DNA from: Stutzerimonas sp. S1
GTDB lineage: Bacteria > Pseudomonadota > Gammaproteobacteria > Pseudomonadales > Pseudomonadaceae
Assembly: GCF_025966695.1 (NCBI RefSeq)
Contig: NZ_JAOEIY010000004.1
Location: forward strand, 62,001-126,000
Reading direction: 5' to 3'
Length of the DNA stretch: 64,000 bases
In this document: piece by piece, positions 11,762-21,710 of the stretch
Numbering within the stretch: position 1 is the stretch's first letter
How the letters are laid out: each line of letters begins with the position of its first letter
Notes under the pieces: generated by a model
Told to the model about the DNA's origin: nothing
Databases searched by the model: none
The model's input: the letters and a program-made list of their open reading frames with translations, nothing else
Program-made: the position numbers and the translations under genes

Positions 11762-13291
11762 GTGATTCTGCCCTGGCTAATCCTGATTCCCTTCATCGGC
11801 GGCTTGCTCTGCTGGGTGGTCGAGCATTTCGACCAGACCCTGCCGCGCTGGATCGCGCTGTTCACCATGGCGCTGTTGTTCGGCCTGGGCCTCTGGCTCT
11901 GGGGCCACGGCGACTACAGCCTGGCGCCCGCGCCTGAGTCGGGCTCGACCTGGGCGCTGGAGTTCAAACACGTCTGGATCGAGCGCTTCGGCATCAATCT
12001 GCACCTGGCGCTCGACGGCTTGTCGCTGCTGATGATCTTGCTTACCGGCCTGCTCGGTGTGCTGTCGGTGCTCTGCTCGTGGAAAGAGATCCAGCGCCAT
12101 GTCGGCTTCTTCCACCTCAATCTGATGTGGATTCTCGGCGGCGTGGTCGGTGTGTTCCTCGCCCTCGACCTGTTCCTGTTCTTCTTCTTCTGGGAAATGA
12201 TGCTGGTGCCGATGTACTTCCTTATCGCGCTCTGGGGCCACAGCTCGGAAGGCAAGCGTTCGCGGATCAACGCGGCGACCAAGTTCTTCATCTACACCCA
12301 GGCCAGCGGCCTGATCATGCTGGTGGCGATCCTCGGCCTGGTGCTGGTGAACTACCACAACACCGGCGTGCTCACCTTCGACTACGCCCTGCTGCTCGAT
12401 GCCGATCTCGATCCCAAGATCGAGTTTCTGCTGATGCTCGGCTTCTTCATCGCCTTTGCAGTGAAATTTCCGATCGTACCGCTGCACGCCTGGCTACCGG
12501 ATGCCCACGCCCAGGCACCGACCGCAGGCTCGGTCGATCTCGCCGGCATCCTGCTGAAGACCGCCGCCTACGGCATGATCCGCTTCGCCTTGCCGCTGTT
12601 TCCAGATGCCTCGGCGGACTTCGCGCCGATCGCGATGGCGCTCGGCCTCATCGGTATCTTCTACGGCGCGCTGCTGTCGTTCGGTCAGACCGACATCAAG
12701 CGTCTGGTCGCCTATTCCAGCATCTCCCACATGGGTTTCGTGCTGATCGGCATTTACTCCGGCAGCGAACTGGCACTGCAAGGTGCGGTGGTGCTGATGA
12801 TCGCCCACGGTCTCTCGGCGGCAGCGCTGTTCATCCTCTGTGGCCAGCTCTACGAGCGCCTGCACACCCGCGACATGCGCGAGATGGGCGGTCTGTGGTC
12901 GCGCCTGCCTTGGCTGCCGGCGCTGAGCCTGTTCTTCGCCGCCGCCTCGCTGGGCCTGCCCGGTACCGGCAACTTCGTCGGCGAGTTCGTGGTGCTGTTC
13001 GGTGCTTTCGGCCAGTGGCCGTGGATCGTGGTGATCGCCACCTTCGGTCTGGTGCTCTCCTCGGTGTATTCGCTGGCGATGATCCATCGCGCGCATTTCG
13101 GTCCGGTCAAGGCGGAGGGCAGCCTGCCGAGTCTGGATGTCCGCGAGGTCGGCATGATCCTTTCGCTTGCCGCGTTGCTGGTGCTGCTCGGAATCTATCC
13201 GCAGCCGGTATTCGATACCTCGCTGGCCACCATGAGCGGCGTGCAGCAATGGTTCAGTACCGCTTTCTCCCAACTCGCTTCGGTCCGGTAG
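11762..13291 (+). CDS. nuoM: NADH-quinone oxidoreductase subunit M
   Basis: Second antiporter-like proton-pumping subunit, 509 residues. It shows [19 protein letters not shown] and [37 protein letters not shown], the conserved charged residues of the family. Initiation is at a GTG codon ([11 protein letters not shown]), preceded by aaggactcgaaacc. It lies 21 nt after nuoL and 7 nt before nuoN. Confidence 0.96.
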   Translation: MILPWLILIPFIGGLLCWVVEHFDQTLPRWIALFTMALLFGLGLWLWGHGDYSLAPAPESGSTWALEFKHVWIERFGINLHLALDGLSLLMILLTGLLGVLSVLCSWKEIQRHVGFFHLNLMWILGGVVGVFLALDLFLFFFFWEMMLVPMYFLIALWGHSSEGKRSRINAATKFFIYTQASGLIMLVAILGLVLVNYHNTGVLTFDYALLLDADLDPKIEFLLMLGFFIAFAVKFPIVPLHAWLPDAHAQAPTAGSVDLAGILLKTAAYGMIRFALPLFPDASADFAPIAMALGLIGIFYGALLSFGQTDIKRLVAYSSISHMGFVLIGIYSGSELALQGAVVLMIAHGLSAAALFILCGQLYERLHTRDMREMGGLWSRLPWLPALSLFFAAASLGLPGTGNFVGEFVVLFGAFGQWPWIVVIATFGLVLSSVYSLAMIHRAHFGPVKAEGSLPSLDVREVGMILSLAALLVLLGIYPQPVFDTSLATMSGVQQWFSTAFSQLASVR

Positions 13292-13298
13292 TCGCGCA

Positions 13299-14768
13299 AT
13301 GGAACTCACTCAACAACACTTCATCGCCCTGCTGCCGCTGCTCGTCGTCAGTGCCACCGTCGTGGTGGTGATGCTGGCAATCGCCTGGCGGCGCAACCAC
13401 GGCCTGAGCTACACACTGAGCACCGGCGGCCTGGTGCTCGCCCTGTTTTCGATCGTTCCGGCGATGCAAGCCGATGTGCAGCAGGTCACGATGCTGCTGC
13501 GCACCGACGGCTTCGCCTACTTCTACATGACACTGATGCTGCTCGCGACGCTGGTTTGCGTCACGCTGGCACATGCCTATCTGGGCGAGAGGCCTGGCGG
13601 CAGCGGCTTTCCCGGCAATCGGGAAGAGCTTTACCTGCTGATGTTGCTGTCCGCAGCAGGCGGCATGGTGCTGGTCAGCGCACAGCACCTGGCGAGCCTG
13701 TTCATTGGTCTGGAGTTGCTTTCCGTACCGGTCTACGGGCTGGTTGCGTATGCCTTTTTCAACAGGCGTTCGCTCGAAGCCGGCATCAAGTACATGGTGC
13801 TCTCTGCCGCCGGCAGCGCGTTTCTGTTGTTCGGCATGGCGCTGCTGTACGCCGAGTCCGGCAGCCTGGCCTTCACCGAGATTGGCAGCAGTCTTGCCGC
13901 ACAGGGCTCGTCGATACTGGTGCAAACCGGCATCGGCATGATGCTGATCGGCCTTGGCTTCAAGCTCTCGCTGGTCCCCTTCCACCTGTGGACCCCAGAT
14001 GTCTACGAGGGCGCCCCGGCACCGGTCTCGGCGTTTCTCGCCACTGCCAGCAAGGTTGCCGTATTCGCGGTGCTGCTGCGGCTGTATCAGCTGTCGCCAG
14101 CTACCAGCGGCGGCTGGCTGAACGACGCGCTGAGCCTGATCGCCATCGCCTCGATTCTCGCCGGCAACCTGCTGGCGTTGAACCAGAGCAACTTGAAGCG
14201 CCTGCTCGGCTACTCGTCGATCGCCCATTTCGGCTATCTTTTGGTGGCGCTGATCGCCAGCAACGGCCTGGCGGTGGAAGCAGTCGGCGTATATCTGGTG
14301 ACTTACGTGCTGACCAGCCTCGGCGCGTTCGGCGTGATCACTCTGATGTCCAGCCCGTTCCAGGGCCGTGACGCGGACGCGCTGTACCAGTACCGCGGTC
14401 TGTTCTGGCGGCGTCCGTACCTGACTGCCGTGCTTACCCTGATGATGCTCTCGCTGGCCGGTATTCCGCTGACCGCGGGCTTCATCGGCAAGTTCTACGT
14501 GGTCGCCAGCGGGGTCGAGTCGCAGCTGTGGTGGCTGCTCGGTACGCTGATCGCCGGTAGCGCCATCGGCCTGTATTACTACCTGCGAGTCATGGTGACG
14601 CTGTTTCTCGTCGAGCCGGGCATTCGCCGCCACGATGCACCGTTCGACTGGGGCCAGCGCGCCGGTGGCATCATGCTGGTGGCTGTCGCCGCACTTACCC
14701 TGCTGCTTGGCATCTACCCACAGCCGCTGCTGGAGCTGGTCCAACAGGTAGGCCTGGCCGCACTCTGA
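13299..14768 (+). CDS. nuoN: NADH-quinone oxidoreductase subunit N
   Basis: Third antiporter-like subunit, next to NuoK in the membrane arm, 489 residues. It contains [17 protein letters not shown] and [36 protein letters not shown]. Last gene of the nuo operon. A strong intrinsic terminator begins 38 nt after the stop. Confidence 0.96.
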   Translation: MELTQQHFIALLPLLVVSATVVVVMLAIAWRRNHGLSYTLSTGGLVLALFSIVPAMQADVQQVTMLLRTDGFAYFYMTLMLLATLVCVTLAHAYLGERPGGSGFPGNREELYLLMLLSAAGGMVLVSAQHLASLFIGLELLSVPVYGLVAYAFFNRRSLEAGIKYMVLSAAGSAFLLFGMALLYAESGSLAFTEIGSSLAAQGSSILVQTGIGMMLIGLGFKLSLVPFHLWTPDVYEGAPAPVSAFLATASKVAVFAVLLRLYQLSPATSGGWLNDALSLIAIASILAGNLLALNQSNLKRLLGYSSIAHFGYLLVALIASNGLAVEAVGVYLVTYVLTSLGAFGVITLMSSPFQGRDADALYQYRGLFWRRPYLTAVLTLMMLSLAGIPLTAGFIGKFYVVASGVESQLWWLLGTLIAGSAIGLYYYLRVMVTLFLVEPGIRRHDAPFDWGQRAGGIMLVAVAALTLLLGIYPQPLLELVQQVGLAAL

Positions 14769-14805
14769 GCGTCCCCACAATACCGGGATCGCCCCCGGTC
14801 TCTGA

Positions 14806-14842
14806 CAGAACGCCCCGCCTGGTTCGGGGCGTTCTGCTTTCC
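14806..14842 (+). terminator. intrinsic terminator of the nuo operon
   Basis: A 12-bp perfect stem (cagaacgccccg / cggggcgttctg, 7-nt loop) at 14806-14836 is followed by ctttcc. It lies just after nuoN and nothing on the plus strand follows for about 10 kb, consistent with the operon end. Confidence 0.85.
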
Positions 14843-14965
14843 GCGACCTGAGGATGCGGACTGATACGCCCGCCGGCCTTGCACCCAGCACCTCCCGGGA
14901 TCGAATCCGGGTGGCTATTCCACATTCAGACCTTCACCCCGCGCAGCGGCGCCTGGGCTAGAAAG

Positions 14966-14997
14966 CAGAACGCCCGCAGCTTGCGCTGCGGGCGTTC
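14966..14997 (-). terminator. intrinsic terminator of the RND transporter operon
   Basis: A 13-bp perfect stem (gaacgcccgcagc / gctgcgggcgttc, loop ttgc) spans 14968-14997. Read on the minus strand it is followed by tgctttct. It lies 41 nt beyond the transporter stop and faces the nuo terminator from the other side. The rest of the 270-nt space 14769-15038 has only a short inverted repeat at 14894-14911. Confidence 0.8.
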
Positions 14998-15038
14998 CGG
15001 ATGCTGCGTCAGCGCACCGAGGCGCTGACGACTCTCTC

Positions 15039-17414
15039 TCAGTGAGCCGCCACTGCATCGACAGCCTTGCCGGCGAGCCGATCCGGCTTGATCAGGAAGC
15101 GGGCCAGTGCCGGCAGCAGCCAGATCGCGCCGACCATGTTCCAGAGGAACATGAAGGTCAGCATCAGACCCATATCGGCCTGGAACTTGATCGCCGAGAA
15201 CACCCAGGTGACTACGCCGATCGCCAGACAGATGCCAGTGAACACCACCGCCTTGCCGGTGGATTTCAGCGTCTGGTAGTAGGCTTCCTGCAATGTCATG
15301 CCTTGGCGCAGGTAGGTTTCCAGGCGGCTGTAGATGTAGATGCCGTAGTCGACACCGATACCCACGCCCAGCGCGATCACCGGCAGCGTGGCGACCTTCA
15401 CCCCGATGCCCATGAAGGCCATCAGCGCGTTACCGAGGATCGAGGTCAGCACCAGCGGCAGGATCACGCAAAGCGTGGCCGCCAGCGAGCGGAACGTCAG
15501 CAGGCACATGACGCTGACCGCCAGGTAAACCGCGATCAACATGGTGGTTTCCGACGCGGCGATCACCTCGTTGGTAGCCGCCTCGATACCAGCGTTACCC
15601 GCCGCCAGCACGAACTCCAGACCTTCGCGATTGTTCTCCTCGGCGAACTCCTTGGCCGCGGCGACCACGTGTTCCAGCGTCTCGGCCTTGTGGTCGTTAA
15701 GGAATACCAGTACCGGCGCCAGCGAGCAGTCGCTGTTGTACATGCCTTCGGCACGGGCGATGGAGTTGTTCAGCACATGCTGGTTACGCGACAGCGTTTC
15801 CCACTTCAGGCTGCCCTCGTTCATGCCCTTGATGCCCTGGCGCGCCACCGTAACCATCGACACCGCGGATTGCACACCACTGGTGTTCTGCATCTTCCAC
15901 ATCAGCTCGTCCATCGCCGCCAGCGTGTCGTAATGCGAGCAGCCTTCGGGTGCGGTCTTGACCATCACGACCAGCACGTCGGAACTGGTGGAGTAGTTGC
16001 GGATGACGAAATCATTGTCCAGGTTGTAGCGCGAGTCCGGATGCAGCTCCGGCGCTCCCTGGTCGAGGTCGCCGATCTTCAGGTTCTGCCCGTACCAGAG
16101 GCCACCGACCAAGGCCAGCACAGCGATGGTGATGGAAATCGGCGCCACGGTCGGACTGGCGAATTTCGACAGCCCACGCCAGAACGGATGGTCACGCGAG
16201 GCCTCGTCACGGGCCTGCTTGATCGCCTTCTGGCTGATACCCATGTAGGAAATCGCCACTGGCAACAGGATCAGGTTGGTCAGGATGATCACCGCCACAC
16301 CCAGCGAGGCGCCGATGGCCAGCTCACGAATCACGCCGATGTCGATCAACAGAAGCGTGACGAAGCCCACCGCATCGGACAGCAACGCCACCATGCCGGG
16401 AACGAACAGCTGACGAAATGCCAGGCGCGCCGCGGCGAGCGGGTCGGTGGTCTGCCCGGAGGCCATGGCGATGCCATTGATCTTCTGCACGCCGTGGGAG
16501 ATCCCGATGGCGAACACCAGGAACGGCACCAGCATCGAATACGGATCCAGCCCGAAGCCCAGCGTATGCAGCAAGCCGAGCTGCCAAACCACGGCGATCA
16601 AGGTGGTCACCAGTACGGCGATGGTGCTCTTGAGGCAGCGGGTGAACCACAGCAGCAGCGCGAAGGTGACACCGATGGCGACGATAAAGAACAGCGCCAC
16701 GCCTACCAGGCCGTCAATCAGATCACCGACCTTCTTGGCAAAGCCGATGACGTGAATCTTCACGTTGGGATTCTGCGCCTGATACTTCTCGCGAATCTTC
16801 TCTTCCAGTTCGTGGGAGAACTGCTGGTAATCCAGTTTGATCTGCTTGCCCTGGTCTTCGGGATCCGGATAGGACTCCATCAGCGGCACGTCGACGATGC
16901 TCGATTTGAAGTTGTTCGCCACCAGCCGGCCGATCTGTCCGGATTTGAGGATGTTGTCGCGCAGGTCATCGAGGCTCTCGGGCGAGCCGTCATAGGTCTG
17001 CGGAATCACCTCACCACCGGCGAAGCCCTCTTCGGTCACCTCCGTCCAGCGTACGCTGGGACTCCACAGCGACTTCATGTTGGAGCGATCAACGCCGGGG
17101 ATATAGAACACCTCGTCATGCACCTGGCGCAGCGTCTCCATGTACTCCTTGGAGAAGATGTCGCCTTCCAGGGCCTCCACGGAAATGCGCACCGTGTTGC
17201 CCATGTTGCTGAGGTCGTTGCGGTGCTCGAGCATCTTCTGGATGTACGGATGCCCCAGCGGGATCATCTTCTCGAAGCTGGTTTCCGGGCGCACCTGAGC
17301 GGCCTGGTAAAACAGGAACGCGCTGATCAGCGCACAGATGAAGATGACCGCCTTGCGGTTGTTGAAGACCAGACGCTCAAGGAACGACGCCGGTTTCTGT
17401 TGATGCTTGGTCAT
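15039..17414 (-). CDS. MMPL/RND-family membrane transporter
   Basis: Inner-membrane protein of 791 residues, resembling the MMPL branch of the RND superfamily. It has a first helix at about residues 22-42, a large periplasmic loop, and a block of helices from about residue 230 (FGLDPYSMLVPFLVFAIGISHGVQ). A second copy of this layout near the C terminus carries ALGVGIGVDYGIYIYSR, the characteristic Gly/Asp-Tyr motif. It lacks the length and tripartite features of AcrB-type drug pumps. The substrate is unknown; lipids or hydrophobic metabolites are typical for the family. It is the second gene after a YCF48-like protein (21-nt gap), so the two probably work together. Confidence 0.85.
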   Translation of the reverse strand: MTKHQQKPASFLERLVFNNRKAVIFICALISAFLFYQAAQVRPETSFEKMIPLGHPYIQKMLEHRNDLSNMGNTVRISVEALEGDIFSKEYMETLRQVHDEVFYIPGVDRSNMKSLWSPSVRWTEVTEEGFAGGEVIPQTYDGSPESLDDLRDNILKSGQIGRLVANNFKSSIVDVPLMESYPDPEDQGKQIKLDYQQFSHELEEKIREKYQAQNPNVKIHVIGFAKKVGDLIDGLVGVALFFIVAIGVTFALLLWFTRCLKSTIAVLVTTLIAVVWQLGLLHTLGFGLDPYSMLVPFLVFAIGISHGVQKINGIAMASGQTTDPLAAARLAFRQLFVPGMVALLSDAVGFVTLLLIDIGVIRELAIGASLGVAVIILTNLILLPVAISYMGISQKAIKQARDEASRDHPFWRGLSKFASPTVAPISITIAVLALVGGLWYGQNLKIGDLDQGAPELHPDSRYNLDNDFVIRNYSTSSDVLVVMVKTAPEGCSHYDTLAAMDELMWKMQNTSGVQSAVSMVTVARQGIKGMNEGSLKWETLSRNQHVLNNSIARAEGMYNSDCSLAPVLVFLNDHKAETLEHVVAAAKEFAEENNREGLEFVLAAGNAGIEAATNEVIAASETTMLIAVYLAVSVMCLLTFRSLAATLCVILPLVLTSILGNALMAFMGIGVKVATLPVIALGVGIGVDYGIYIYSRLETYLRQGMTLQEAYYQTLKSTGKAVVFTGICLAIGVVTWVFSAIKFQADMGLMLTFMFLWNMVGAIWLLPALARFLIKPDRLAGKAVDAVAAH

Positions 17415-17435
17415 GCGAGTGGTTCTCCCGGCTTC

Positions 17436-18530
17436 TTATTGTTGTGTGGCCAGATCCGCGCCCGACGGCGAGGTGATGCGGGCACCGCCCTGCCCTACCA
17501 GGACCAGGTTGTCACCACCGTTGGCGCTCACACCCGACAGCGACAACCGGTCAGGCCGGCTGAAGTACTTGAACGTGCGTCCCTGATCGCTGCTGGTCAG
17601 CACCGCACCGCCGTGGCCGACGATGATGATGCGACCGTCACGCAGCACACTGCCGCCCGCCAGGCCCGACTCCAGGGGATGACCGTTACCGTTGCTCAAC
17701 TCGATCTGCTCCCAGCTATCACCGGAATCGACAGAGCGGAACAGATGGCCACGCAGCCCGTAGGCAAACACCAACCCGCTCTCGCCCCCCGCGAGCACGC
17801 CGAAGAAGGAACCCTCGTAGGGCGAATCGAGCCGTTCCCAGGTCTGCCCCAGGTCCGACGAGCGGAACAGGCTGCCCATCTCGCCTACCACCAGCAGCCC
17901 GCCATGCTGGATCTGTGCGATGGCGTTCAGGTGCACCCCGTCTTCGTTATCCAGGCGATCGCTGATGTCGTTCCAGCTCTGGCCGCCGTCCGTGGTTTCG
18001 ATCAGCGCACCGTAGGCGCCAACGGCGATGCCATGCTGGGGATTCTCGAACCAGACATCCAGCAGCGGCGCTTCGCGCTCGCGCTCTTCGTATTGCACGT
18101 TCCAGTTTTCGCCCCCGTCTTGGGTGGCGAGCACCAGTGCATCATGACCGACTGCCCAGCCGTGCTTGTCATCGACGAAGTGAAGGGCTGTGAGCAGCTG
18201 GCGCGTTGGCACCTTGGCCTGCAGCCAGTGCTTGCCGGCATCGTCGGAGAAGAGGATGTGTCCACGGTCACCCGCGGCAACCAGTCGATCGCCGGCTTGG
18301 GTGATGTCGAGAAGAAGATGGGAGACCGCACGCTTCGATTCAATCGAATAGCGGGTCTGAGGATCGACAGCGGCCTGGGCTTGCACCGGCAGCGCATTCA
18401 GCGACAACAGTGAGATGGCACCGCAGAGCGAAAGCACACTGGCCAGCGAAAAGCGAGAACGCAATACCGCTGTCTGGGCTGTTGCCACAGCGCGGCCGGA
18501 CTGGGTGCGCCGCAAAACGGGCTCACTCAT
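17436..18530 (-). CDS. YCF48/BNR-repeat beta-propeller protein
   Basis: Probable exported or periplasmic beta-propeller of 364 residues. A long N-terminal region with a hydrophobic stretch ending in NALPVQAQA looks like a signal sequence. Six Asp-box-like repeats follow: SDDAGKHW, TQDGGENW, TTDGGQSW, SSDLGQTW, SVDSGDSW and SSDQGRTF, spaced about 40-45 residues. This is the YCF48/sialidase-type repeat, but no sialidase catalytic residues are evident. The start has a strong Shine-Dalgarno (agggggtatgt). Pairing with an MMPL transporter is a recurring arrangement in pseudomonads, so an accessory role is inferred. Confidence 0.8.
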   Translation of the reverse strand: MSEPVLRRTQSGRAVATAQTAVLRSRFSLASVLSLCGAISLLSLNALPVQAQAAVDPQTRYSIESKRAVSHLLLDITQAGDRLVAAGDRGHILFSDDAGKHWLQAKVPTRQLLTALHFVDDKHGWAVGHDALVLATQDGGENWNVQYEEREREAPLLDVWFENPQHGIAVGAYGALIETTDGGQSWNDISDRLDNEDGVHLNAIAQIQHGGLLVVGEMGSLFRSSDLGQTWERLDSPYEGSFFGVLAGGESGLVFAYGLRGHLFRSVDSGDSWEQIELSNGNGHPLESGLAGGSVLRDGRIIIVGHGGAVLTSSDQGRTFKYFSRPDRLSLSGVSANGGDNLVLVGQGGARITSPSGADLATQQ

Positions 18531-18827
18531 ACATACCCCCTTTATTTTTATTTAGGTAAGGCCTGGATTGGCAGGCACAGCCATCCTAGCCAGCTTCGAA
18601 GAAGGCTTACAATCGACGGGACGTTATGTTTTGTTAACTTGCGGGTGCTGATTGGCGGCCGATCAGCCAAGCTGATCTAGCACGATGCCACTACACTGCG
18701 GAGTAGTCGCGACGCACGACAGGATGTCCACCCCGACATCCTGTCGGGATGGACAACACACGCACCCGATAGCAGAGCGCGCCGCGGGCCAGGCCAGTCA
18801 CCTTGCATGACCGGCCTGGACCGAGCA
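18531..18827. other. intergenic region with two inverted repeats
   Basis: This 297-nt space lies between pepN (ending at 18828) and the start of the YCF48-like gene, both on the minus strand. It contains a 7-bp inverted repeat gatcagc-caa-gctgatc (18661-18677) and a 12-bp one (18717-18746). No coding sequence is convincing. The promoter of the YCF48-transporter pair should lie near 18540-18620, an AT-richer stretch, but I cannot assign boxes firmly. Confidence 0.5.
18717..18746. repeat. 12-bp inverted repeat downstream of pepN
   Basis: Perfect inverted repeat cgacaggatgtc / gacatcctgtcg with a 6-nt loop. There is no T tract on either side, so it is not a standard intrinsic terminator. It may be a REP-like stem-loop or an mRNA 3'-end stabiliser for pepN. 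Confidence 0.6.
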
Positions 18828-21488
18828 TCAGGCGAGGCTCTTGCTCACCACTTCGTATACGTCGCTGGACAGTTCGCCGGAGGCGAGAATGCGCTCCAGT
18901 TCGTGCTTCATCAACGCCTGACGGCTTGCGTCATACTTGCGCCAGCGCGTCAGCGGCGCCAGCAGGCGCGAGGCAATCTGCGGATTGAGCGCGTTGAGGG
19001 TGATCACCTGATCGGCGAGGAAACGGTAGCCGGCACCATCGGCGCGGTGGAAGTTGACCAGGTTCTGGTTGGCGAAGGCACCGATCAGCGCGCGAACCTT
19101 GTTCGGATTCTTCAAGGTGAAAGCCGGGTGCTGCATCAACGCTTGGACCCGCTCCAGCCCGCCGGGCAACGAACTGCCAGCCTGCACACTGAACCACTGA
19201 TCCATGACCAACGGATTGTCCTTGAAGTGCTCAGCGAAGGTACTCAACGCCTGCTCGCGCTCTTTTGTGAACGGTGAATTGACCAGCACCGCCAGCGCTG
19301 TCAGACGCTCGGTCATGTTGTCGGCCTGATCGAACTGTTCGATGCAGCTTTCCAGCACCGGAGGGCGTTCGGTGAGCATCAGGTACGACAGCGCGATGTT
19401 CTGCAGCGCGCGACGGGCGAAATGACCGGCTTCAGCCACATAGGGCGTCTGGCTGGATAGCTCGCGATTGGTCTGATAACGCTGCCAGAGCAGATCGAAC
19501 AGCTCTTCGGCAATGCGCTTGCGGGCGAACTCGCGCGCGGCGTGAATGGCATCGACATCGGCCACATCGCTGATCTCGGTGAGATAGGCCTCGCTGGGTA
19601 GCGACAGCATCTCGGCGACCATCGCGGCGTCGAGGTCCTCGTTCTGCAGCAAGCTGCGCAGCGCCTCGATCAGACGCTCGTCCATCGCCAGCGCTTCACC
19701 GCGCTGATACTGGCCGATCAGCTCCTGCAGCACCTGCACGGACAACTGCTGGCCCGCCTCCCAACGGTTGAAGCCGTCGGAGTCGTGCTGCATGAGGAAC
19801 ATCAGCTGGTCGCGGTTATACGGGTAATCCAGCTTCACCGGCGCGGAGAAGCCACGCAGCAGCGATGGCTGTGGGCGCTCGGCGACGTCGACGAAGGTAA
19901 AGGTCTGCTCGGCTTCGCTAACCGCCAGCACGCGACTGGTTCCGACTGCTGCCGACTCGCCTTCCAGTCGCAGCGGCAGTTCAGCGCCATCGGCGCCCAG
20001 CAGGCCCAACGCCACCGGAATGACAAAGGGCTGCTTGCTCGGCTGACCCGGCGTCGGTGGGCAGCTCTGGCGGAAGGTCAGACTGTAGGTCTTGCCCGCC
20101 TCGTCGTACTGCTCGCTGACGGCGAGGCGCGGTGTTCCAGATTGGCTGTACCAGCGTTTGAATTGGGTGAAATCCGCGCCGTTGGCATCTTCCATAGCCT
20201 TGACGAAGTCATCGACTGTCACAGCCTGGCCGTCATGCCGTGCGAAGTACAGATCGCTGCCCTTGCGGAAGCCCTCTTCGCCCAGCAGCGTCTGGATCAT
20301 GCGCACCACTTCAGCACCCTTCTCGTAAACGGTCAGGGTGTAGAAGTTGGAGATTTCGATGAAGGACTCCGGGCGCACCGAGTGGGCCATCGGGCCGGCA
20401 TCCTCGGCGAACTGGTGGGTGCGCAGGTAGGCAACGTCCTCGATGCGCTTGACCGTCGCCGAATTCATGTCGGCACTGAACTGCGAGTCGCGGAAGACGG
20501 TGAAGCCCTCCTTGAGCGACAGCTGGAACCAGTCACGGCAGGTCACACGGTTGCCGGACCAGTTATGGAAATATTCGTGAGCGACGATTGCCTCGACGCG
20601 CTGGTGCGCAGCATCGGTGGCAGTTTCGGCGCGGGCCAGCACCGCGCTGGAGTTGAAGATGTTGAGGCCCTTGTTCTCCATGGCGCCCATGTTGAAGTCG
20701 TTCACCGCGACGATCATGAAGATGTCCAGGTCGTACTCGCGACCGTAGGCCTCCTCGTCCCATTTCATCGACTTCTTCAGGCTGTCCATGGCGTGCTGGC
20801 ACTTGTCGATGTTTTCCGGTTCGACGTAGATGCGCAGCGCCACGTTGCGTCCGCTCATGGTGGTGAAGCTGTCCTCGACGCACCAGAGGTCACCCGCCAC
20901 CAGGGCAAACAGATAGGCCGGCTTTTTGAACGGGTCTTCCCAGGTCGCCCAGTGGCGGCCGTTGTCCTCACTGCCGCTGGCGATCGGGTTGCCGTTGGAC
21001 AGCAGCACCGGGTAGGCCTTCTGCTCGGCGCTCACGGTGGTGGTGAACTTGCTCATCACGTCCGGGCGGTCGAGGTAGTAGGTGATCTTGCGGAAGCCCT
21101 CGGCCTCGCACTGCGTGCAGAACATGCTGCCGGACTTGTATAGCCCTTCCAGCGCGGTATTGCTCTCCGGATGGATCACCACCGAACTGTCGATGACGAA
21201 GCTGTCGCTGTCCGGCTGCAGGGTCAGGCAATCTTCGCTGAGCTGATAGTCGCCCAGGCCCAGCTCGCGATCGTTCAGCGCGATGGACAGCAGCTCGAGT
21301 TCCTGGCCATGCAGCTCCAGCGGCGGAAGTTTGCCCGCCGGGCGCTCGGGGTTGCGGCGCATCACCAGCTGGGCGTGCACCAGCGTGCGGTCCTCATACA
21401 GCTCGAAGGTCAGATGGGTTTCATCGATCAGGTACTCGGGGGCCTGGTAATCCTTCAGATGAATGACTTTCGGTTGTTCGGTACGCAT
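18828..21488 (-). CDS. pepN: aminopeptidase N
   Basis: M1-family zinc aminopeptidase of 886 residues, cytoplasmic, releasing N-terminal residues from peptides. It has the substrate-recognition motif GAMENKGLNIFN and the zinc site HEYFHNW (HExxH, residues about 304-308), with the third ligand Glu in LKEGFTVFRD. Length and the N-terminal beta-domain followed by the catalytic and helical C-terminal domains fit the E. coli PepN type. The start ATG at 21488 gives MRTEQPKVIHLKDY. It is flanked by repeats on both sides and appears to be a single-gene unit. Confidence 0.96.
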   Translation of the reverse strand: MRTEQPKVIHLKDYQAPEYLIDETHLTFELYEDRTLVHAQLVMRRNPERPAGKLPPLELHGQELELLSIALNDRELGLGDYQLSEDCLTLQPDSDSFVIDSSVVIHPESNTALEGLYKSGSMFCTQCEAEGFRKITYYLDRPDVMSKFTTTVSAEQKAYPVLLSNGNPIASGSEDNGRHWATWEDPFKKPAYLFALVAGDLWCVEDSFTTMSGRNVALRIYVEPENIDKCQHAMDSLKKSMKWDEEAYGREYDLDIFMIVAVNDFNMGAMENKGLNIFNSSAVLARAETATDAAHQRVEAIVAHEYFHNWSGNRVTCRDWFQLSLKEGFTVFRDSQFSADMNSATVKRIEDVAYLRTHQFAEDAGPMAHSVRPESFIEISNFYTLTVYEKGAEVVRMIQTLLGEEGFRKGSDLYFARHDGQAVTVDDFVKAMEDANGADFTQFKRWYSQSGTPRLAVSEQYDEAGKTYSLTFRQSCPPTPGQPSKQPFVIPVALGLLGADGAELPLRLEGESAAVGTSRVLAVSEAEQTFTFVDVAERPQPSLLRGFSAPVKLDYPYNRDQLMFLMQHDSDGFNRWEAGQQLSVQVLQELIGQYQRGEALAMDERLIEALRSLLQNEDLDAAMVAEMLSLPSEAYLTEISDVADVDAIHAAREFARKRIAEELFDLLWQRYQTNRELSSQTPYVAEAGHFARRALQNIALSYLMLTERPPVLESCIEQFDQADNMTERLTALAVLVNSPFTKEREQALSTFAEHFKDNPLVMDQWFSVQAGSSLPGGLERVQALMQHPAFTLKNPNKVRALIGAFANQNLVNFHRADGAGYRFLADQVITLNALNPQIASRLLAPLTRWRKYDASRQALMKHELERILASGELSSDVYEVVSKSLA

Positions 21489-21506
21489 GGAAACCTCGTC
21501 GGCTGA

Positions 21507-21534
21507 GCTTCAAGCGGCAAGCTTCAAGCGGGAA
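21507..21534. repeat. tandem 14-bp direct repeat upstream of pepN
   Basis: Two adjacent copies of gcttcaagcgg(c/g)aa at 21507-21520 and 21521-21534, differing at one base. They begin 18 bp upstream of the pepN ATG, so they fall in its 5' leader or promoter. The motif resembles the 'cttcaagc' low-complexity repeats scattered in Pseudomonas genomes. Confidence 0.6.
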
Positions 21535-21606
21535 AGTGGCGATGGATTGCCAGCCCGTATGCCGGGCTGCAGATGGTTCGAGCTTAACGTCTGTCGCGGC
21601 CGACTT

Positions 21607-21710
21607 GTAGGGTGGAAAACGGCGCGGTCTTTTCCACGCGGTTGCTCTGGCCGCTCATTCTTGAGCCTGCCGCGCCAATCGGTGGATAAGCGAAGCGTTA
21701 TCCACCCTAC
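21607..21710. repeat. GTAGGGTGGA-type palindromic intergenic repeat, copy 1
   Basis: Element bounded by gtagggtggaaaac on the left and gttatccaccctac on the right, with inner pieces cttttccac and ggtggataagcg. A second element with the same ends lies at 58120-58195. The right end contains the TAG stop (21707-21709) of the DUF2797 gene. Confidence 0.7.

Noticed and set aside
14894-14911. A tRNA-like T arm (gatcgaatcc within paired cccgg/ccggg)
   Set aside because: No acceptor stem, anticodon arm or D arm surrounds it. It is a short inverted repeat with an 8-nt loop.
15042-18413. A very long open frame on the plus strand (1123 codons) opposite the transporter and YCF48 genes
   Set aside because: It is antisense to two recognisable genes, rich in Gln/His/Arg, has no known domains, and arises from strong third-position GC bias.
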